In this document: positions 33,909-46,487 of the stretch, one piece after another
How the letters are laid out: each line of letters starts with the position of its first letter
Numbering within the stretch: position 1 is the stretch's first letter
Notes under the pieces: generated by a model
Database searches by the model: none
Told to the model about the DNA's origin: nothing
Seen by the model: only the letters and a program-made list of their open reading frames with translations
Origin: Cylindrodendrum hubeiense
Taxonomy: Eukaryota; Ascomycota; Sordariomycetes; Hypocreales; Nectriaceae
NCBI GenBank assembly: GCA_014621425.1
Contig: JAANBB010000167.1
Span: 1 to 64,000, forward strand
DNA: 64,000 bases
Direction: 5' to 3'
Translations under genes and position numbers: made by a program

Positions 33909-34493
33909 TGGCAGCTGTCGTCTTTTCCAAGTTGTCGTCTATTCCAAGCTCTCGCAAATTCGAGAGGATTATATCTCGGCGCGCGTGTGTGTTTGAGGGA
34001 GATGTGTTGCAAACCTGACAGCACGCTCCGTCTCCATCTATACTTTCACAAAGGCCCGACAATGCGGTACAGAGGTGCGTCCTATTATACACAGTCCCCT
34101 GCAACCACCCCTGTGGCACTTTAAATCCATCCACTACGTCAGGAGCACATACCAGAACGGAGTCCCTCCCTGGTCATCTGCTCCGTCCCAGTCAGCCTCA
34201 CTCGCCGCCACGATAATTCACCGGAGCCTCAACCGCTAGGTTCGCAAGCTTTGCAAGCGTCGCTATCACGGGCTTCTCCGGCCGTCCGCCACGGACGGCC
34301 GCCGTGCTCCCCGGGCGCCCGGGCTCCGAGGCTCGGTGAGTCACCCACATGCAAACACCGTCATGTACACACCGTCATGTACACACCGTCATGTAAACGC
34401 CGTCTTTTGCTGTGGAAATATTTATTTGCGTCATAGGTACTTTTATCTGACTGGCAAACGCCATCCCTTCGGTCCGTCCCCTTAGTCCGACTT
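33909..34493. other. Promoter of the NADH dehydrogenase gene and 3' flank of UTP10
   Basis: This 585-nt region lies between the NADH dehydrogenase start and the UTP10 stop; both genes run leftward. It includes a 14-nt tandem repeat (34355-34396) and a GC-rich stretch with GGACGGCC inverted copies near 34278-34300. No gene is seen. Confidence 0.5.
34355..34396. repeat. 14-nt tandem repeat, three copies
   Basis: The unit ACACCGTCATGTAC occurs three times with one mismatch at the end of the last copy, and a decayed fourth copy follows. It lies about 100 nt beyond the UTP10 stop codon, probably in or near its 3' UTR. Confidence 0.85.
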
Positions 34494-37400
34494 TTACTGT
34501 AACATGGAATCAAGGCTCTCTCCCAATACTCCCTCAATCTTAACAATCCATCTATGCGTCTCCCGCTCCACCACCTCGTCGTCGTCCTCCTGCAGCTCGC
34601 TGATCCGAGGCAGCATCTCATGCAGCATCGACAACCACTCCTCTCCGAGCCGGTCCGTCAATGCCTGCTCGCATCTCACCGCGCCCAGTCGCACGGCCGT
34701 CTGCTCTGATCTCAGGTGCTTAAGCAGCGCCGAGTTGAGTTCCTTCTGATGCGCCTGCGAGTCTGCCGCCGATGCGAGCTCCACCGTAGCCGGGATCAGG
34801 TCTTCCGTGACATCCACCAAGCCAGCATGTGAGAATTGCTCCATCATCGCCGGCCCAACGGCGCCGAAGTGAGCCGGCGCCTGCCAGAAGTCGTCCTGGT
34901 CGTGCTCGAAGGATTGCGCCAGTGTTTGAAGCACCCTGCTCCACAGCGCTTGTTCCTCTGCAACCTCGAGATCCACCGACTTCAGGATCTTGACAGCATC
35001 GTCGACAACGTACGTAGCGTAGTTGGTGACGATGGACTTCAAGCCGCCAAAGAAGGCCTTCAGGAACCCGTAGACACTGTATTGCCGGAGGGATCGCCCA
35101 ATGCGGTCACTCTTCGTCAGCCCAGTGCCAGTGCCAGACCAATCGACGAGCTCGACAAACACCGGTCGGAACGCGGCGTCGTTGAGCTTGTAGATCATCT
35201 TGAGCGCCTTGTCGTTGAGGTTCTCGTCAATCGCCTCCATCTTCTGCAAGGCTTCCGCACTCAGCTCGCCCTTAGCATGCTCCTGGCGGCGGAAATCAAA
35301 GGCCTTCTTCAAGATGCTCGACAGAAGTGTCACATTCTTGGAGATACCAGACTTGGGGTGCTTGTCAATGGCCAGGCCTAGCACGTTGAGATACTCAGAA
35401 ACCGCCTGTAAATGTTAGCAATCTATTCACATCAAGGGGGGGGGGATGTTCTTACAGAGTATCCGGAGGCCGTGGCGCTCTCCCAGTTTCGGTCCAGGCT
35501 CGAGAAAATATCCTTTGCATCAAGCTGCTTAGCCAAGAAATGAAGGCAGTCAACGCGGCTTTCCTTGGTCTCCTCGTCCAGGTCAATTTCGGCAGACTTG
35601 TTGGACACTTCCAGAATACGGTCGACGTAGGTAGAGAGCATGTATGGAAGGTGTTCGGCGAGGGAGCTGATGAACCCGTAACTGGCCACGTGCAACTCTT
35701 CATCCAACTCCTCTCCTTCAATGCTCTGGTTCAAGTACGCCACAGCCTGTGGGATGGCACTCGGCAGGACTGGAATAATGGCGTCCTGGAGCACGTCCAC
35801 GAGTGAAGTCAAACACAACAGAGCCATGACCCGGAGGCGCTGCTCAGACTGTCCCAGGCAGTGCTCGCCAGCAATGGTAGCTGCCGCTCCCACAACGGCC
35901 TCGATGTCCTTCTTGCCATACTTCTCTGCGATCTTGTCCACGCAGGTGACGGCCGTGTGCTTGTACCGGATATCGCTCGACTCCCGAATACCAGCAGTCA
36001 GCTGGGGTAGGAAAGCCAACAGCACTGACCTGGAAGCTGGGTCGGTGTTGCTCTCTTGCTCAACGCGGACCTCGAGGGCACGAAGAACCTTTTGTCGGAG
36101 ACCCATGTCGGATCTGTCGAGAAGGTTCTCCACAGCCTTGATGAACTCGCCGATGGAGAGCAGGTTGAGGTGGTTCTGGAGAGAATGACCGCACTTGCTG
36201 TGCAGACTCTTAGTCGCCTTAACATTATCTGCGAGCACGAGAATATTCTCCAGGAGTGTTGCGTAAAGTTCACGCGTCCTAGAAGCTTGCATGTCGTCCT
36301 GCTCCATGACCCCTCCGATCTTAGACTTGAGCTTCTTGCTAGACAAGAAGGTGGGGAAGGCGGACAGTTGGCGAAGGGCGATCTCTTGAATATCCTTGTT
36401 GTTTCTGTCATCACTGATTCCCAGGAGAACAAATGAAATTCCAGGCTTGGATTTGAAAAGATCGGCGATGAGGTCCCAGAGCTTAACAAGGGTATCAAGC
36501 TGCGCCTCAATGCTGAAGTTGTTCAACAACTCGACAACGAACTGCAGAAGAGCGTCACTAGGTCCATATCGATCGACCAGCATGCTAATAAGGCCGTGAA
36601 GGAATTCCTCGGGTCCAAGAGTCTCCACAAGGGCAACGAACAAGCCCTGTCTTCGGTGGGCTGGGATGTGCTCATAGGCGGTGGTGAAGCTCACAAGGAT
36701 GTCTGATGCTCCAGCCACGGGGCTCTTCTGTCCCTGGCGCAAAGAGTCAATCAAAGGAGGGATGACCTCCTTGATGGTCTGGGAGACGACGTGGGCAGAG
36801 TAATCGTCGCTCTGTCGGAGCACAGAGGTACCCATGAAGGTGAAAATGGGCATAACGCTGTGGAGCACCAGGTTGGGGGCGGTGGTAGCGAGGCTGGCAA
36901 TCAATAGCAACGCGGCGTTCTGAACGACGGGGCTGGACGACTTTTGAATGCAGTTAACAAGAAGATCGCCATAACCGCCGGAGCTGTCGATCTTGAGCTT
37001 CTTGTTGGTCTTGTATGCCGGCATCATGGCCAGGACGCTTCGGAGAATCAGGTTCTGCAGGTAGCCCAACTCGGATCCGACAACCGTTCTAAAGTGCTGG
37101 AGCTCCGAAAGAGCAGTGAAGAGACCGTCAAGAAGCTCGGGGTGTTCCACAGGTTCGGAGTTCTCCACCAGTTGCAGAACATAAGTGACTTTTCGAAGCG
37201 CCTGGCTCAACTCGGGTGTAACCTGAGTGATCAAGCCCCGGTCACCACCAGAAGAGCTTGTTCGTCGTCGCTTATTAGGGGGGGGTTCGGTAATCATCTT
37301 AGTTCCAGTTTGGATAGAATCAAGGAAGAAAGACAGGATATCCGTGGTCAGCTTAACGTTCCTCAGAAGGTCTGCAGCCTCGGCGGGGACAATCGACGTG

Positions 37401-40019
37401 GAGTCACCAGAGCTTGCCGACTCCTGCGAGATATCCAACAATTGCTCCGCGGCGATAAACTTAACCTCAGCCTTCATCGGGGCCCACATCTTTCTGATGC
37501 GAGCAAAGATGGCACGAATAAGGTCTGACTTCTCCCTCTGCTCAGGATCCCTGAGGAACTTCAAGAAAAACTCCAGGCCTGCAGTGTCATTTGGAACAAC
37601 AACATCCACAAATCTGGTGTCCATGTCTGACTTCTCAAGACGCTCGGAGCTGCACAGTTGAGCGGCCTCTAGGTCGCTCAAATTGGCCCACCATTGCAAA
37701 GCAGGCAGGAGAAGTTGAGTTCTTGTGGTAGTTGAAACTCCCCGGATCTCGTTCACACACTTCAAAAGTCGGTTCTTGACCAAGACCAGGGGCGTATTGA
37801 CAATGTGAGAAGCGAGGAAGGTCAGGAGTGAGAGTCTGCCCGGCTGGGACATATGATCCTTCTTATCCAAGGAGGAATCAGGCTTTGATTGGTATTTGCC
37901 TTGTTCAATCGAGGTTCTGAGGACAGCAGAAATATGCTCAGGGTCAATTACACACTCCTCGACGGTAGGCAGGATTTGCAAGTGGAGCATCCTAGCGACT
38001 ACATCTGGAGTGAGAGTTGCCGAATCACTGGGCTTGCCATACAGAACATCCTCTCCCCATGTAGTCATTCCACTCGAAGAGACTGGCGGGGTGTATAGAG
38101 TTGTAACCACAGTAATCAAGTCTGCAGCCGATTGTCGAACTCGTTTCGAAGGGTCGCTCAGGGCTGCGATGCAGTATGGGAGCAGGGACTGGAGATCAGT
38201 CTTGCCTGCATCACCGGTCTTGAGCCGCCTCTTGGCCATATCCAGAGCCGCGACACGAGCCATCGCCGGATAGGGACCACACCAAATTCGAATAAAGAAG
38301 CTGAAGTAAGTGCAATCCTTGAAAGCTGCTTGTCGCTGAAGTTTCGAGCTTTGCTCAAATTTGGCGAGCAAGCCAGAATCCTGGGACTTTTCAGAGACAA
38401 TGGAGAAGAAAATATGACTGAACTCGTCAAAGATCTCTCCAGGCTGGGGCACGAGGCAGGGCGACAAGCCTTCAGATCGACCAGAAAGCTCCTCCAAGAG
38501 AACTCCAATATCCTGCGGCGCTTTCGACTGATCCGCATCGGCCACATCATCGCCATCTTTCGCAGCGTCGGGGAGTCTTCGGGAGCGGAAGGAAAGATCA
38601 AGCTTCATCTCCAGTTCCTCAATGTCGAATTTCACATCCTCAATAACAGATTGAATGATATCGCCCGACTTTCCAGTGTTCTGGGAGAGCGTGATGAGGG
38701 CGGATCCAAGTTCTCTTCGAAGTGCTCCATCCTCGTCGTTGTCGTCGTTTAGTCGGTGGGCTGTCAAAATCAGGGACTTGAAGATGACAGATATTTGCTT
38801 GTCTTTGAGGATTGTGCTGCTCAGAATAGCCATGATGGTCGCAAGACCCCGCGGGTCACCCTTCTTCGTCAGTCTCTCAATCAGAGCCAGGCATAGGCCA
38901 TTGGCCAGTTTGTCGACTCGGCGCTCTTGGCCAATCTCGACCAGGAGCTGGCCAATGTCCGAGACCTTGATGAGAGCCTTGGTAGTCTTGCCACTCATTT
39001 GTTTGGCGGATCGATATTGCGCGAGGATAGCCAGGCAAACGAGACCAGGTCGAACGGTGTCGTTGGTCCAGCCGTATACAGTCTGATCCATGAAAGCTGT
39101 GACAGCGACATCCTCGAGGTTACCCTTAGACACAAACACTGCTATGGCCATGTAAGAAGCAATCTGAATACTGGGAACCTTTTTCATAACCAAAGATTCG
39201 GCGAAGATTGGTCCCAGCCTGTGAAGCAAAGCCTGATCGTTTTCGCTTTGCACGGCCGATCTGCCTGACCTAGTCCTATCCAAGATACCACTCACGGCCT
39301 CGGTCATAATACCGGCCCAGAAGGAGATCAGGGCAGGGTAGTTGTATTGCATACGGCAGGACTCAAGGGTGTACTCGGAGATCAGAGTCAGGAACGCAGG
39401 GTGATGGACGGCTTGGTGGACCAAGACCGATCGTGGTGGTGAGGTTACAGAGCGAACGTAAGGATCAAGGAATCGGAACTCGTGGGGTATCTTGGTCGGG
39501 AGAATCGAGAGAAGAGTTGCAAAAGCCGGGATAGAATGGTAGGGAAGGAAAGCCAAAAGTAGGGCGCCAGTGTTTTCCTCATGAATCCTGGTTCGCAAGT
39601 CAGCAAACGGCTTCTGGGCGATTGAGCATATGCATAACGTACCTGAATCGGCGAATCAACCATTCGATGGCCTTGATCGCGGGCATCAGCCTCAGTCGAC
39701 TACCGGCGAGGCGCAGAAAGGCCTGAACACGTCGGTCCAGCTCCTGGTTTTCGGCCGCGGTGAGCTGCGTGCGGTCCTCATTCTGGCTCTCCTCGCTGAA
39801 GATGGTCGACTGGAACTGGGTAAACCGGGAATCGAGCTGGCAAAGCTCCTCGAAGCCTTGGTAGCATGTGGTGTAGAGGACCTGGTAGCTCTGGGTCGCG
39901 GCGACCCGAGGTTCCCAGATCAACGACTTGGAGTGCGCAGCCTTTTGCGCCTTGACGTTGAGGGTGGACTTGGAGTTGGCGGCCACCTGCGCCAATTGGG
40001 CAGCAAGAGAGGTCGCCAT
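34494..40019 (-). CDS. utp10: UTP10 / HEATR1, U3 snoRNP small-subunit processome protein
   Basis: UTP10 is part of the t-UTP/UtpA group that loads on nascent pre-rRNA and is needed for 18S rRNA processing. Minus-strand exons are 40019-39643, 39587-35456 and 35405-34494, giving 1806 residues, the normal size. The N terminus is MATSLAAQLAQVAANSKSTL. The body is a long alpha-helical HEAT-type solenoid with repeated Leu-rich helices. The C terminus carries the BP28CT-type domain (SKNVTLLSSILKKAFDFRR, then DRIGRSLRQYSVYGF) and ends GESLDSMLQ. Both introns (55 and 50 nt) lie near the ends, so one exon is 4.1 kb. The region before the start has AAAAAATTTC on the coding strand (40111-40120), resembling the yeast RRPE motif of ribosome-biogenesis genes, but it is one short AT match. 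Confidence 0.95.
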
Positions 40020-40906
40020 GATGACAAGCGCAGCACCTCGGGCTGCTGGAGAGTGTTGGTGGGGATGTCGATGCAACTTCGCTTTACTGCATCGAAGTGA
40101 AGCCTGCGCCGAAATTTTTTGGCTGGGAAAAAGATGAAGACTGGGAATTTTGTTATCGATAAGCCACCGCCAACCAAATCTCTGGCGGCTCCTGTTGCTG
40201 CGGGCCACCCCACCATCAGACCCACCCGATTTGGTGATTGAAATTCTGCTCTGCAACGGGGATAGACTGTCAAGTTTTTGGTAGATGATACAGTCTTGAT
40301 TTATGCTACTCTCGGGTAATGGCACATTCTCAAATTCAAGAAAGGCATCAGATTCAGTACCATGTGAGATGATGGGCAGTAACACGCATGCTTCATGAGA
40401 CAATCCTCCCCATGAACACGGACCTTGGCAATCCAAACGTCTCAGTACCGATCTAGCCAAATTCAATCTTCTCTAAAGAATATCTGTGATAGTACCATGG
40501 CGCCGGCCGGAATCCCTAATAGACTCACTTAGAGCTCGGGGGTCCCTTTCCCGGCCGTTACATTGCGCAGGGAGCCTGGCTTGTCCGAGAAGCCCGCGTT
40601 ACTTGGTCCACTTCGGCTTTCACGATGCCAGCTCCCACGGAACGTAATTGGCTCGGAACCCCCGCAGGCGCGCATTCAAAAGCAAACGCTCAGGCGGACA
40701 GCGGCACAAGGTCAGCGGGATAGCGGGACGACGGACAAAGATGCCGCAATCATGTATGGCCTGGCTCTTTTGGGCTTTAAAACACATTAGGCGGCACCAA
40801 CGAAGCTGTTATCTTTACCTACTCTGGGTTACTAACCTCGCTCTCAACCCTTTCCTTCCCCACACCCCGCGACCAACATCAACAAAGTCTCGCAACGTAT
40901 TTCCAG
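40020..40906. promoter_or_regulatory. Divergent promoter region between UTP10 and the IAH1-type esterase
   Basis: About 890 nt separate two divergent start codons. I see short A/T tracts near 40110-40160 and a small ORF from 40563 with no coding character. A TTTGGGCTTTAAAA stretch near 40768 could be a TATA-like element for the esterase. Confidence 0.45.
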
Positions 40907-41879
40907 ATGGCCGTAAGATCTCAAGCTCCTTGCCTTCGAGTTCAATTCACCAGCAACAATCTGACACATCCCGTTTATGCAAGACTACATATCCTCAGCT
41001 CGTTCTCTTCGGAGACTCCCTGTTCCAGCATGCAGTGGAAATACTTGATGGCTTCTCGTTCCAGTCGGCGCTGCAGACACGTACGTCAAGTCAAGACCGG
41101 CATCTGTCGCAAATCCAGCATACTGACTAGTTGAAGGATTTTGTCGACGCATCGATGTGGTGAACCGTGGTCTCTCGGGATGGACCTCCTCCCACGCCCT
41201 CAAGTACGTCCCGGACATCTTTCCGGAGCGCAACGGCGACTCGGGTCCCAAAATGGACTATCTTGTAAGCCACCCGGATCCGTGAACCACCCTTAAGTCA
41301 GTAGCTCACCAGAAAAAGGTTATTCTTCTGGGTGCAAATGACGCCGTTCTCGACCTTCCTACGACTGACCAGCACGTACCCCTTGAGACGTACAAGGACA
41401 ATCTGACCAAGATCGTCAACCACCCGCGCATCACCGCGCACAAGCCCAAGATTCTGTTAGTCACCCCGCCGCCACTGGATCAGATCAAAGTGACGGGTCT
41501 CAACATGGCTGCGGGTCACTCCCAAGCAGTCCGAACGTCCGCCATCAGCGCCTCCTACTCTGAGGCAGCCCGCCAAGTGGCTCGTGAGAACCCTGGCGTG
41601 GTCAGCATTGACCTCTGGAAGGCTATTATGGACAAGGCCATTGAGATGGCTCCTGGAGACTACCAGGCTGGTGGGCCGTGGCTTGGCTCGCCCGAGAACG
41701 GCAAGCAGGGCGGCCTAGATGTGCTCCTTCCTGACGGTCTTCACATGGCCGGAAAGGCATACGAGGTTTTCTACGATACAATTCTTCCCCATATCGGCCA
41801 GGAATGGCAATCTCTAGGTGGTGATGACCGCACGGGATATGTTCTTCCTGACTGGAGAGAACTGACCGGCGCCAAATAA
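40907..41879 (+). CDS. GDSL/SGNH esterase, isoamyl acetate hydrolase (IAH1) type
   Basis: This is a 263-residue serine esterase of the SGNH family, the group that includes yeast Iah1, which hydrolyses acetate esters. Exons are 40907-40912, 40984-41080, 41137-41264 and 41319-41879. The first coding exon is only ATGGCC. After the intron the protein runs MATTYPQLVLFGDSLFQ. Block I is FGDSLFQ (catalytic Ser), block II NRGLSGW (Gly), block III LLGANDA (Asn) and block V LLPDGLHMAG (Asp and His). The 6-nt exon model is chosen because no ATG precedes the conserved YPQLVLFGDS block in its frame, and splicing there gives the exact family N terminus. No signal peptide is seen, so the enzyme is probably cytosolic. 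Confidence 0.92.
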
Positions 41880-44182
41880 ACAAGCTCCGGAGGACCAACA
41901 GTAAGTCAAACGACTTCGAGTCTAAACGACTAGGATACGGATACACCAGGGCTTAGATAATCAAATCTATAGATTCTTGTCAAATTTTAGAAGGAGACTC
42001 GGTTCTTGAGCCTGCGCCTACAGATCGCATTTGATTGCTTGCTCCCGTGGAGCTTTGCCCAGAAGATCCAGACACAACCCACTCACCTGCCACTAATCCC
42101 TCCAATTTTACATCATATAACGGCCTAGCCACTCATTCAACTTGCGAGGGTTTCGTATTTTTTTTTACTCTAAACTATCCAGCGAATAGGGACATAGGCT
42201 TAGTGAAAACGTCTCTACCCTAGAGTCCACACGTGCTTGTGAACTGGCATATGTCACATCCTGCTGCTTTCAATCCAGTGATGCTATGATAAGAATACAG
42301 ACAGTCATAATTTACACTGTATGATCGTACGCTTCGACTTATACCAGGAACTGAGGCGTAGGATCCGTAATGTATTGTGGTTACATTGTGGCTTATACTC
42401 CGTATTCCCACACGTTGCCGCCGCCAAAGCCAAGAAATTTGTAGGCTTCCGTACGTCTAATGATGAAAGGAGCTCATGAATAGTTGTCGCAGACCATTGA
42501 TGGCTCGGGCCTATCGCCCCGAGACAGACTGAGAAACAGAGAGGGAAGAGTGCGACTGTGAATGAAAAATGTACAGGGAGGGAGCAGCAGTAAAGGATGG
42601 ACGAATAGTCTTGGCGCTAAATGAACTGCTGTATGAACGCAATAGACAAAGAGGCTAGGTAAATAAGTGGTGCCGATCCTAATGTACCTATATATTTAGT
42701 GATGTGTCAAAGAGGACGGAATGGGTGACAAGAGATGGCGAGACAGATAGGATTACGGACTGTCTATAACTTTCAACACCGAAGGGGTGATCAGGATATC
42801 TTCGGAACTCAGGGGCGGAAAGGGTTGGTTACGTTGAACTTCCAGTGATAGTGATGAGTTAGGTACGGGAAGTTTGCGGATGTGATGGCGAGTTGCGATT
42901 CGCCTCTTTCTGGAAGCTCTACTCCAGCCGATGGCTGCTGGCCCAATACCTCGGCCGAACCACGCCCGGGCCTAATTTCGACCGTCATTTTCAGGGTGCT
43001 CGCTTTCACTTTCCCTTCCGTCATTCCAACTTTGCTATTCACATGTGATAGTGTCGGGTCCGTCTCAGGCGCATTTGCGTACGCCACGGCCGCACTGCAG
43101 CCTGCAGGACCTTCCCCAGTCCAGTAGGCCGTTGCACTGAGCAGGTCGGTACGGAAGATCATCCCCGGGCCATCCCCCACTAATTACAGCCCTGCCAGCC
43201 TGAATTAGCGGGCGACAACGCCACAGGCGCTAGAGCAACCGCCACGTTAGCGCGCCCGTGGCCCAAGCCCGTCCACCATCATCCCTCCATCCCTCGTCTG
43301 TTGGAACGTCCATCCATCCAACTTTATATCTGCTTCATCACACTCCCTGCGCCTGTCCCTCGTCCCCCGACTTCCCTGCACCCCGGCGATCGCATACACG
43401 AAGAATCCTGCCTCCGCACACGCCTCCCTTCGCCCTTACCCCTCTTTCCGGCTTCTCGCCCTTGGCGCCCTGCGAACCCGCCGCCATCTGTCCCTCCCAA
43501 CATCCCAACCTAGATAATACGCTGGAACCCCTTTCCTCGACCCCCCAAGATTCCCTCGAATAGCCACGCCGACTTCTGCCTCGCCAACTCCTCCGCCGCT
43601 CTCCGATTTTCTACCTCCGCGTAGCATCTTCCTAGACGATTCCTGTCGACGTACTGGCCACCTTGCCACGCCACTACAGCCGAGGATTACAACGAGCGCC
43701 GTTCCCGAATTCACGATTTCGGAGTCGTATCGATTCGCATCCACGCCCTTATTTGCGGCCCGCACCGTCAGACACATCGCTAGTTGTTGACTGATTGATT
43801 CTTGACCCGGTGGCCATCTTCACAACCGAGCGATTCCCTATATCGCCCCTCTTCGCCACGGGACCTTGTGGTCTTTGCCAGGCGATGTGGCGGGGGAGGT
43901 GGACCTCGTGAACTGATACCTGGGGATCGAGGTCGGAAGTGCCCAACAGACTTGCCCGGAAAACAGAAGATACGCACAAATCGTGGTTCCATGAAGTGCT
44001 GCGAATAACCACGACTCTCAACCATTCGCCCTTCGGAAGCGTTCTCCCCCTTCCGTTGGTTCTCCAAATCCTTCATCCTCTGTACAATCCAGATTCTTGC
44101 CTGTTATTCATCCTGGGTCCTATCCGTTTGATTTGATTGCCTCAACCACAATTTGACTGCGTTTCGGTCTTCTGCACTGGGG
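41880..44182. other. 2.3-kb intergenic region with a long leader for the next gene
   Basis: The left half is the esterase 3' flank and AT-rich DNA (for example near 42140-42320). From about 43250 to 44180 the sequence is pyrimidine-rich with CCATCC repeats, likely promoter and long 5' UTR of the gene at 44183. This leader has two short upstream ORFs: nine codons including stop at 43885-43911 and six codons including stop at 43991-44008. A 123-codon minus-strand ORF at 42809-43180 begins at GTG and has no recognised domain, so I do not call it. Confidence 0.5.
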
Positions 44183-46131
44183 ATGGATCCGCGATTCCCT
44201 ATCGGCCGCGAGGATCTGTACAACTTACAGATGGAACTGAAGCAAGTTCAGTACACGCAGAGCAATCATACAGAGCGAATTTCACGATTGGAGAAGCGGC
44301 AGGCAGATGATGCCGCGCTGAAGTCAGTTTGGAATTCTCCTTTCCCTGGCGTCCTCGGTGGCACTCCCCAGCAAGGTACGTCAAATGCCTCCTTTTCAAG
44401 CCTGAAGCTATGAATAACTCTAACACGGATACCCCAGGTCCGGTTCAAATGCCCCACGCTGACGTGTTTGATGACTTGGATGAGCAGGGTGAGCAACTTC
44501 TGGGCTCCCTTCATCTGGGCCCCGCTGAAGAAGAGCCAGTTCGTCGGGGTGCCGCTTCGCGAGCCAATAGCGTTCGCTTCGATGAAAGTGCCTTGCATGG
44601 ATCCAACTGGGGTGGCCAGAGCAGCCGTCATTCAGGCGACTTTGGCCCCGTCCGTCCCGGGAGTGGCCTCATGATGGAACGCTCGCTCTCCCACAAATCG
44701 GATGGAAGGCACAGCTCCGCCGGGCATTCGGTGCATTCCCATCATTCTGTTGCGTCCGGCCGAGCAAGCAGCTTGGGCCTCGATAACAACTTTGCGGTTG
44801 GAGATGATGACGACGATTCGTTCGACATACCGGAGCCCCCTCCTTCCTTCTTCGTGCTCGGAACTGTACCCTCGATAGTTCGGTGCTGGCTGACAACCAA
44901 CTTTGCGCATGGGACGCTCCTCTATGCCGATGTCTGCTCTGGGTCTCAGAAGTCCACCGTCGAATTTTCGCTTCTTAAGGACCTTGAGCTCCTGGACGAA
45001 GTCCAACGTGATGCGGACGGGGTGTACCGCATTCGTTTGAACGTCTACTTTGCTGAGGCCGTCATTACCCATCATGGAAACCGGTCTGATCGGTCTGATA
45101 GCCCCAGGGCGCCGGTTCCCTCCATCACTGTCTTCTTCGAGGTATCTGGGATGGAGCCGGTCGCCCAAGGCACAGATCGGAAATCGATTGGAATCTTCCT
45201 AGGCAGTGATGCTCTGAGGGCTCACTCAGCAGACATCCTGTTCTCGCAAAACACAATGACTCTGTACGGTGACGAACGAGAACGGCTGCAGGTACCTTTC
45301 GTACGTCCGGAGGATGATGCTGTGTTCCGAAACCTCTACACGACCAACCTGATCCCTGAGAAACACAAACTGAATGCCAATGCTACGCCGTTTGTCCTGG
45401 GCGAGGCAGGCCAAGCCATGGTTCAAGAAGGCATTTCGGACGCGGGATCCAACGCTCAGCATGACGATGAGTCCCACAGTGGTGTCTCCCCTATCGCTTC
45501 TCAGGCAGTGCCCAATAAAGGTCTTGAGCCCAGTGGCAGCTTTTCCGATATGGGCGGTGACGGTGATAGACCTGACAGAGACGCCAATGGCTCTGAGTCT
45601 GGTAGCAGGGAAGGAAGGGGTGGATCATCGTCATCAGAGGCTCGTCGGGGGTCTTCTGCTGGCATTTGGGGATCTTGGCGCCAGGGGACAAGCAACGGGG
45701 CTGACGGCTCGCGGGAGAGCGGACCACTGAGCGGATACCAGCCAGCAGGCCGGGGCAGCCGTAATATGAAGGTCTTGAAGCCCCAGAAATCGGGCTCGAC
45801 ATCTGCCAGAACCGGTGCGTCTTACGAGCCCCCTCCATCGTCCAAGGCCTCTAGCGACGGCCGACGCAAGAGCCAGCCCAGTCTTGGCGGAGAGAACGGC
45901 AACCGATGGGATACGAAGCGGGTGGCAAGCATCAGCGGGGAACCGAAGTCGCAATTGCAACCGCAGTCGCAGCCGCAGCCACAGCCGCAGCCGCTCGGGA
46001 ACCGTGAAGCGCGCAACGCGAATACGCTGCCGCGGTCTGCCAACCCTGTCGGCGTTGCTTCAGCCTTTTCGTGGATGACACCGATAACACCGTCGACGAG
46101 GCCCAAAGGAACTACTACGGGCATGGAATAA
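44183..46131 (+). CDS. Uncharacterised fungal protein with coiled coil and conserved central beta-rich domain
   Basis: I do not recognise a named function. Exons are 44183-44375 and 44438-46131, giving 628 residues. Residues 10-50 form a short coiled coil (REDLYNLQMELKQVQYTQ, then RISRLEKRQADD). A Ser-rich linker follows, then a conserved-looking domain of about 190 residues: PPPSFFVLGTVPSIVRCWL, LLYADVCSGSQKSTVEFSLL, IGIFLGSDALRAHSADILF and LYGDERERLQVPFVRPEDD. The order of strands and the GSD(A/V)LR block recall retropepsin-like folds, but the catalytic D-S/T-G is not present where expected. The last 220 residues are disordered (Gly/Ser, then a PQ-repeat). Related fungal proteins are, to my recollection, sometimes labelled 'ubiquitin hydrolase 19'; I see no protease catalytic residues supporting that. 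Confidence 0.8.
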
Positions 46132-46487
46132 CCTACGGTAGTGACGATGGCCAGTTCGGTCCGGTTGTTTGTGTGCTTCCAGTGCTTGTTTTTGGACTTG
46201 TTTGTAGATCCCCCAACGTCCCCCACGAGGCATGTTTTCGACTAGAAATAGTAGAGGAGGAAATTCACATTGAACCTACAATCGAGGCGAGGGATGATGA
46301 TGTGTAGTCACGAGAGTGGGGTGTAATGAATAGCTTGTCAGAAAAGGGTCAACATCAGACTCGATGAAAAACAAACAAAGTTGCGAAATGATGGCTTCTT
46401 TGGCATTGGTCTCTTTGGCTGATGCGATATGAGTGATGTCTATACTGCGATTCGACTTGCTCGTTATTTGCATGGTGAGGTCGCTTC
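46132..46487. other. Convergent 3' flank
   Basis: This 356-nt region lies between the stop codons of the uncharacterised gene and the isochorismatase-fold gene. It would hold both 3' UTRs; nothing else is seen. Confidence 0.6.

Noticed and set aside
42809..43180. 123-codon minus-strand ORF upstream of the 44183 gene
   Set aside because: The ORF begins at GTG, has no recognised domain and lies in presumed promoter or leader DNA.
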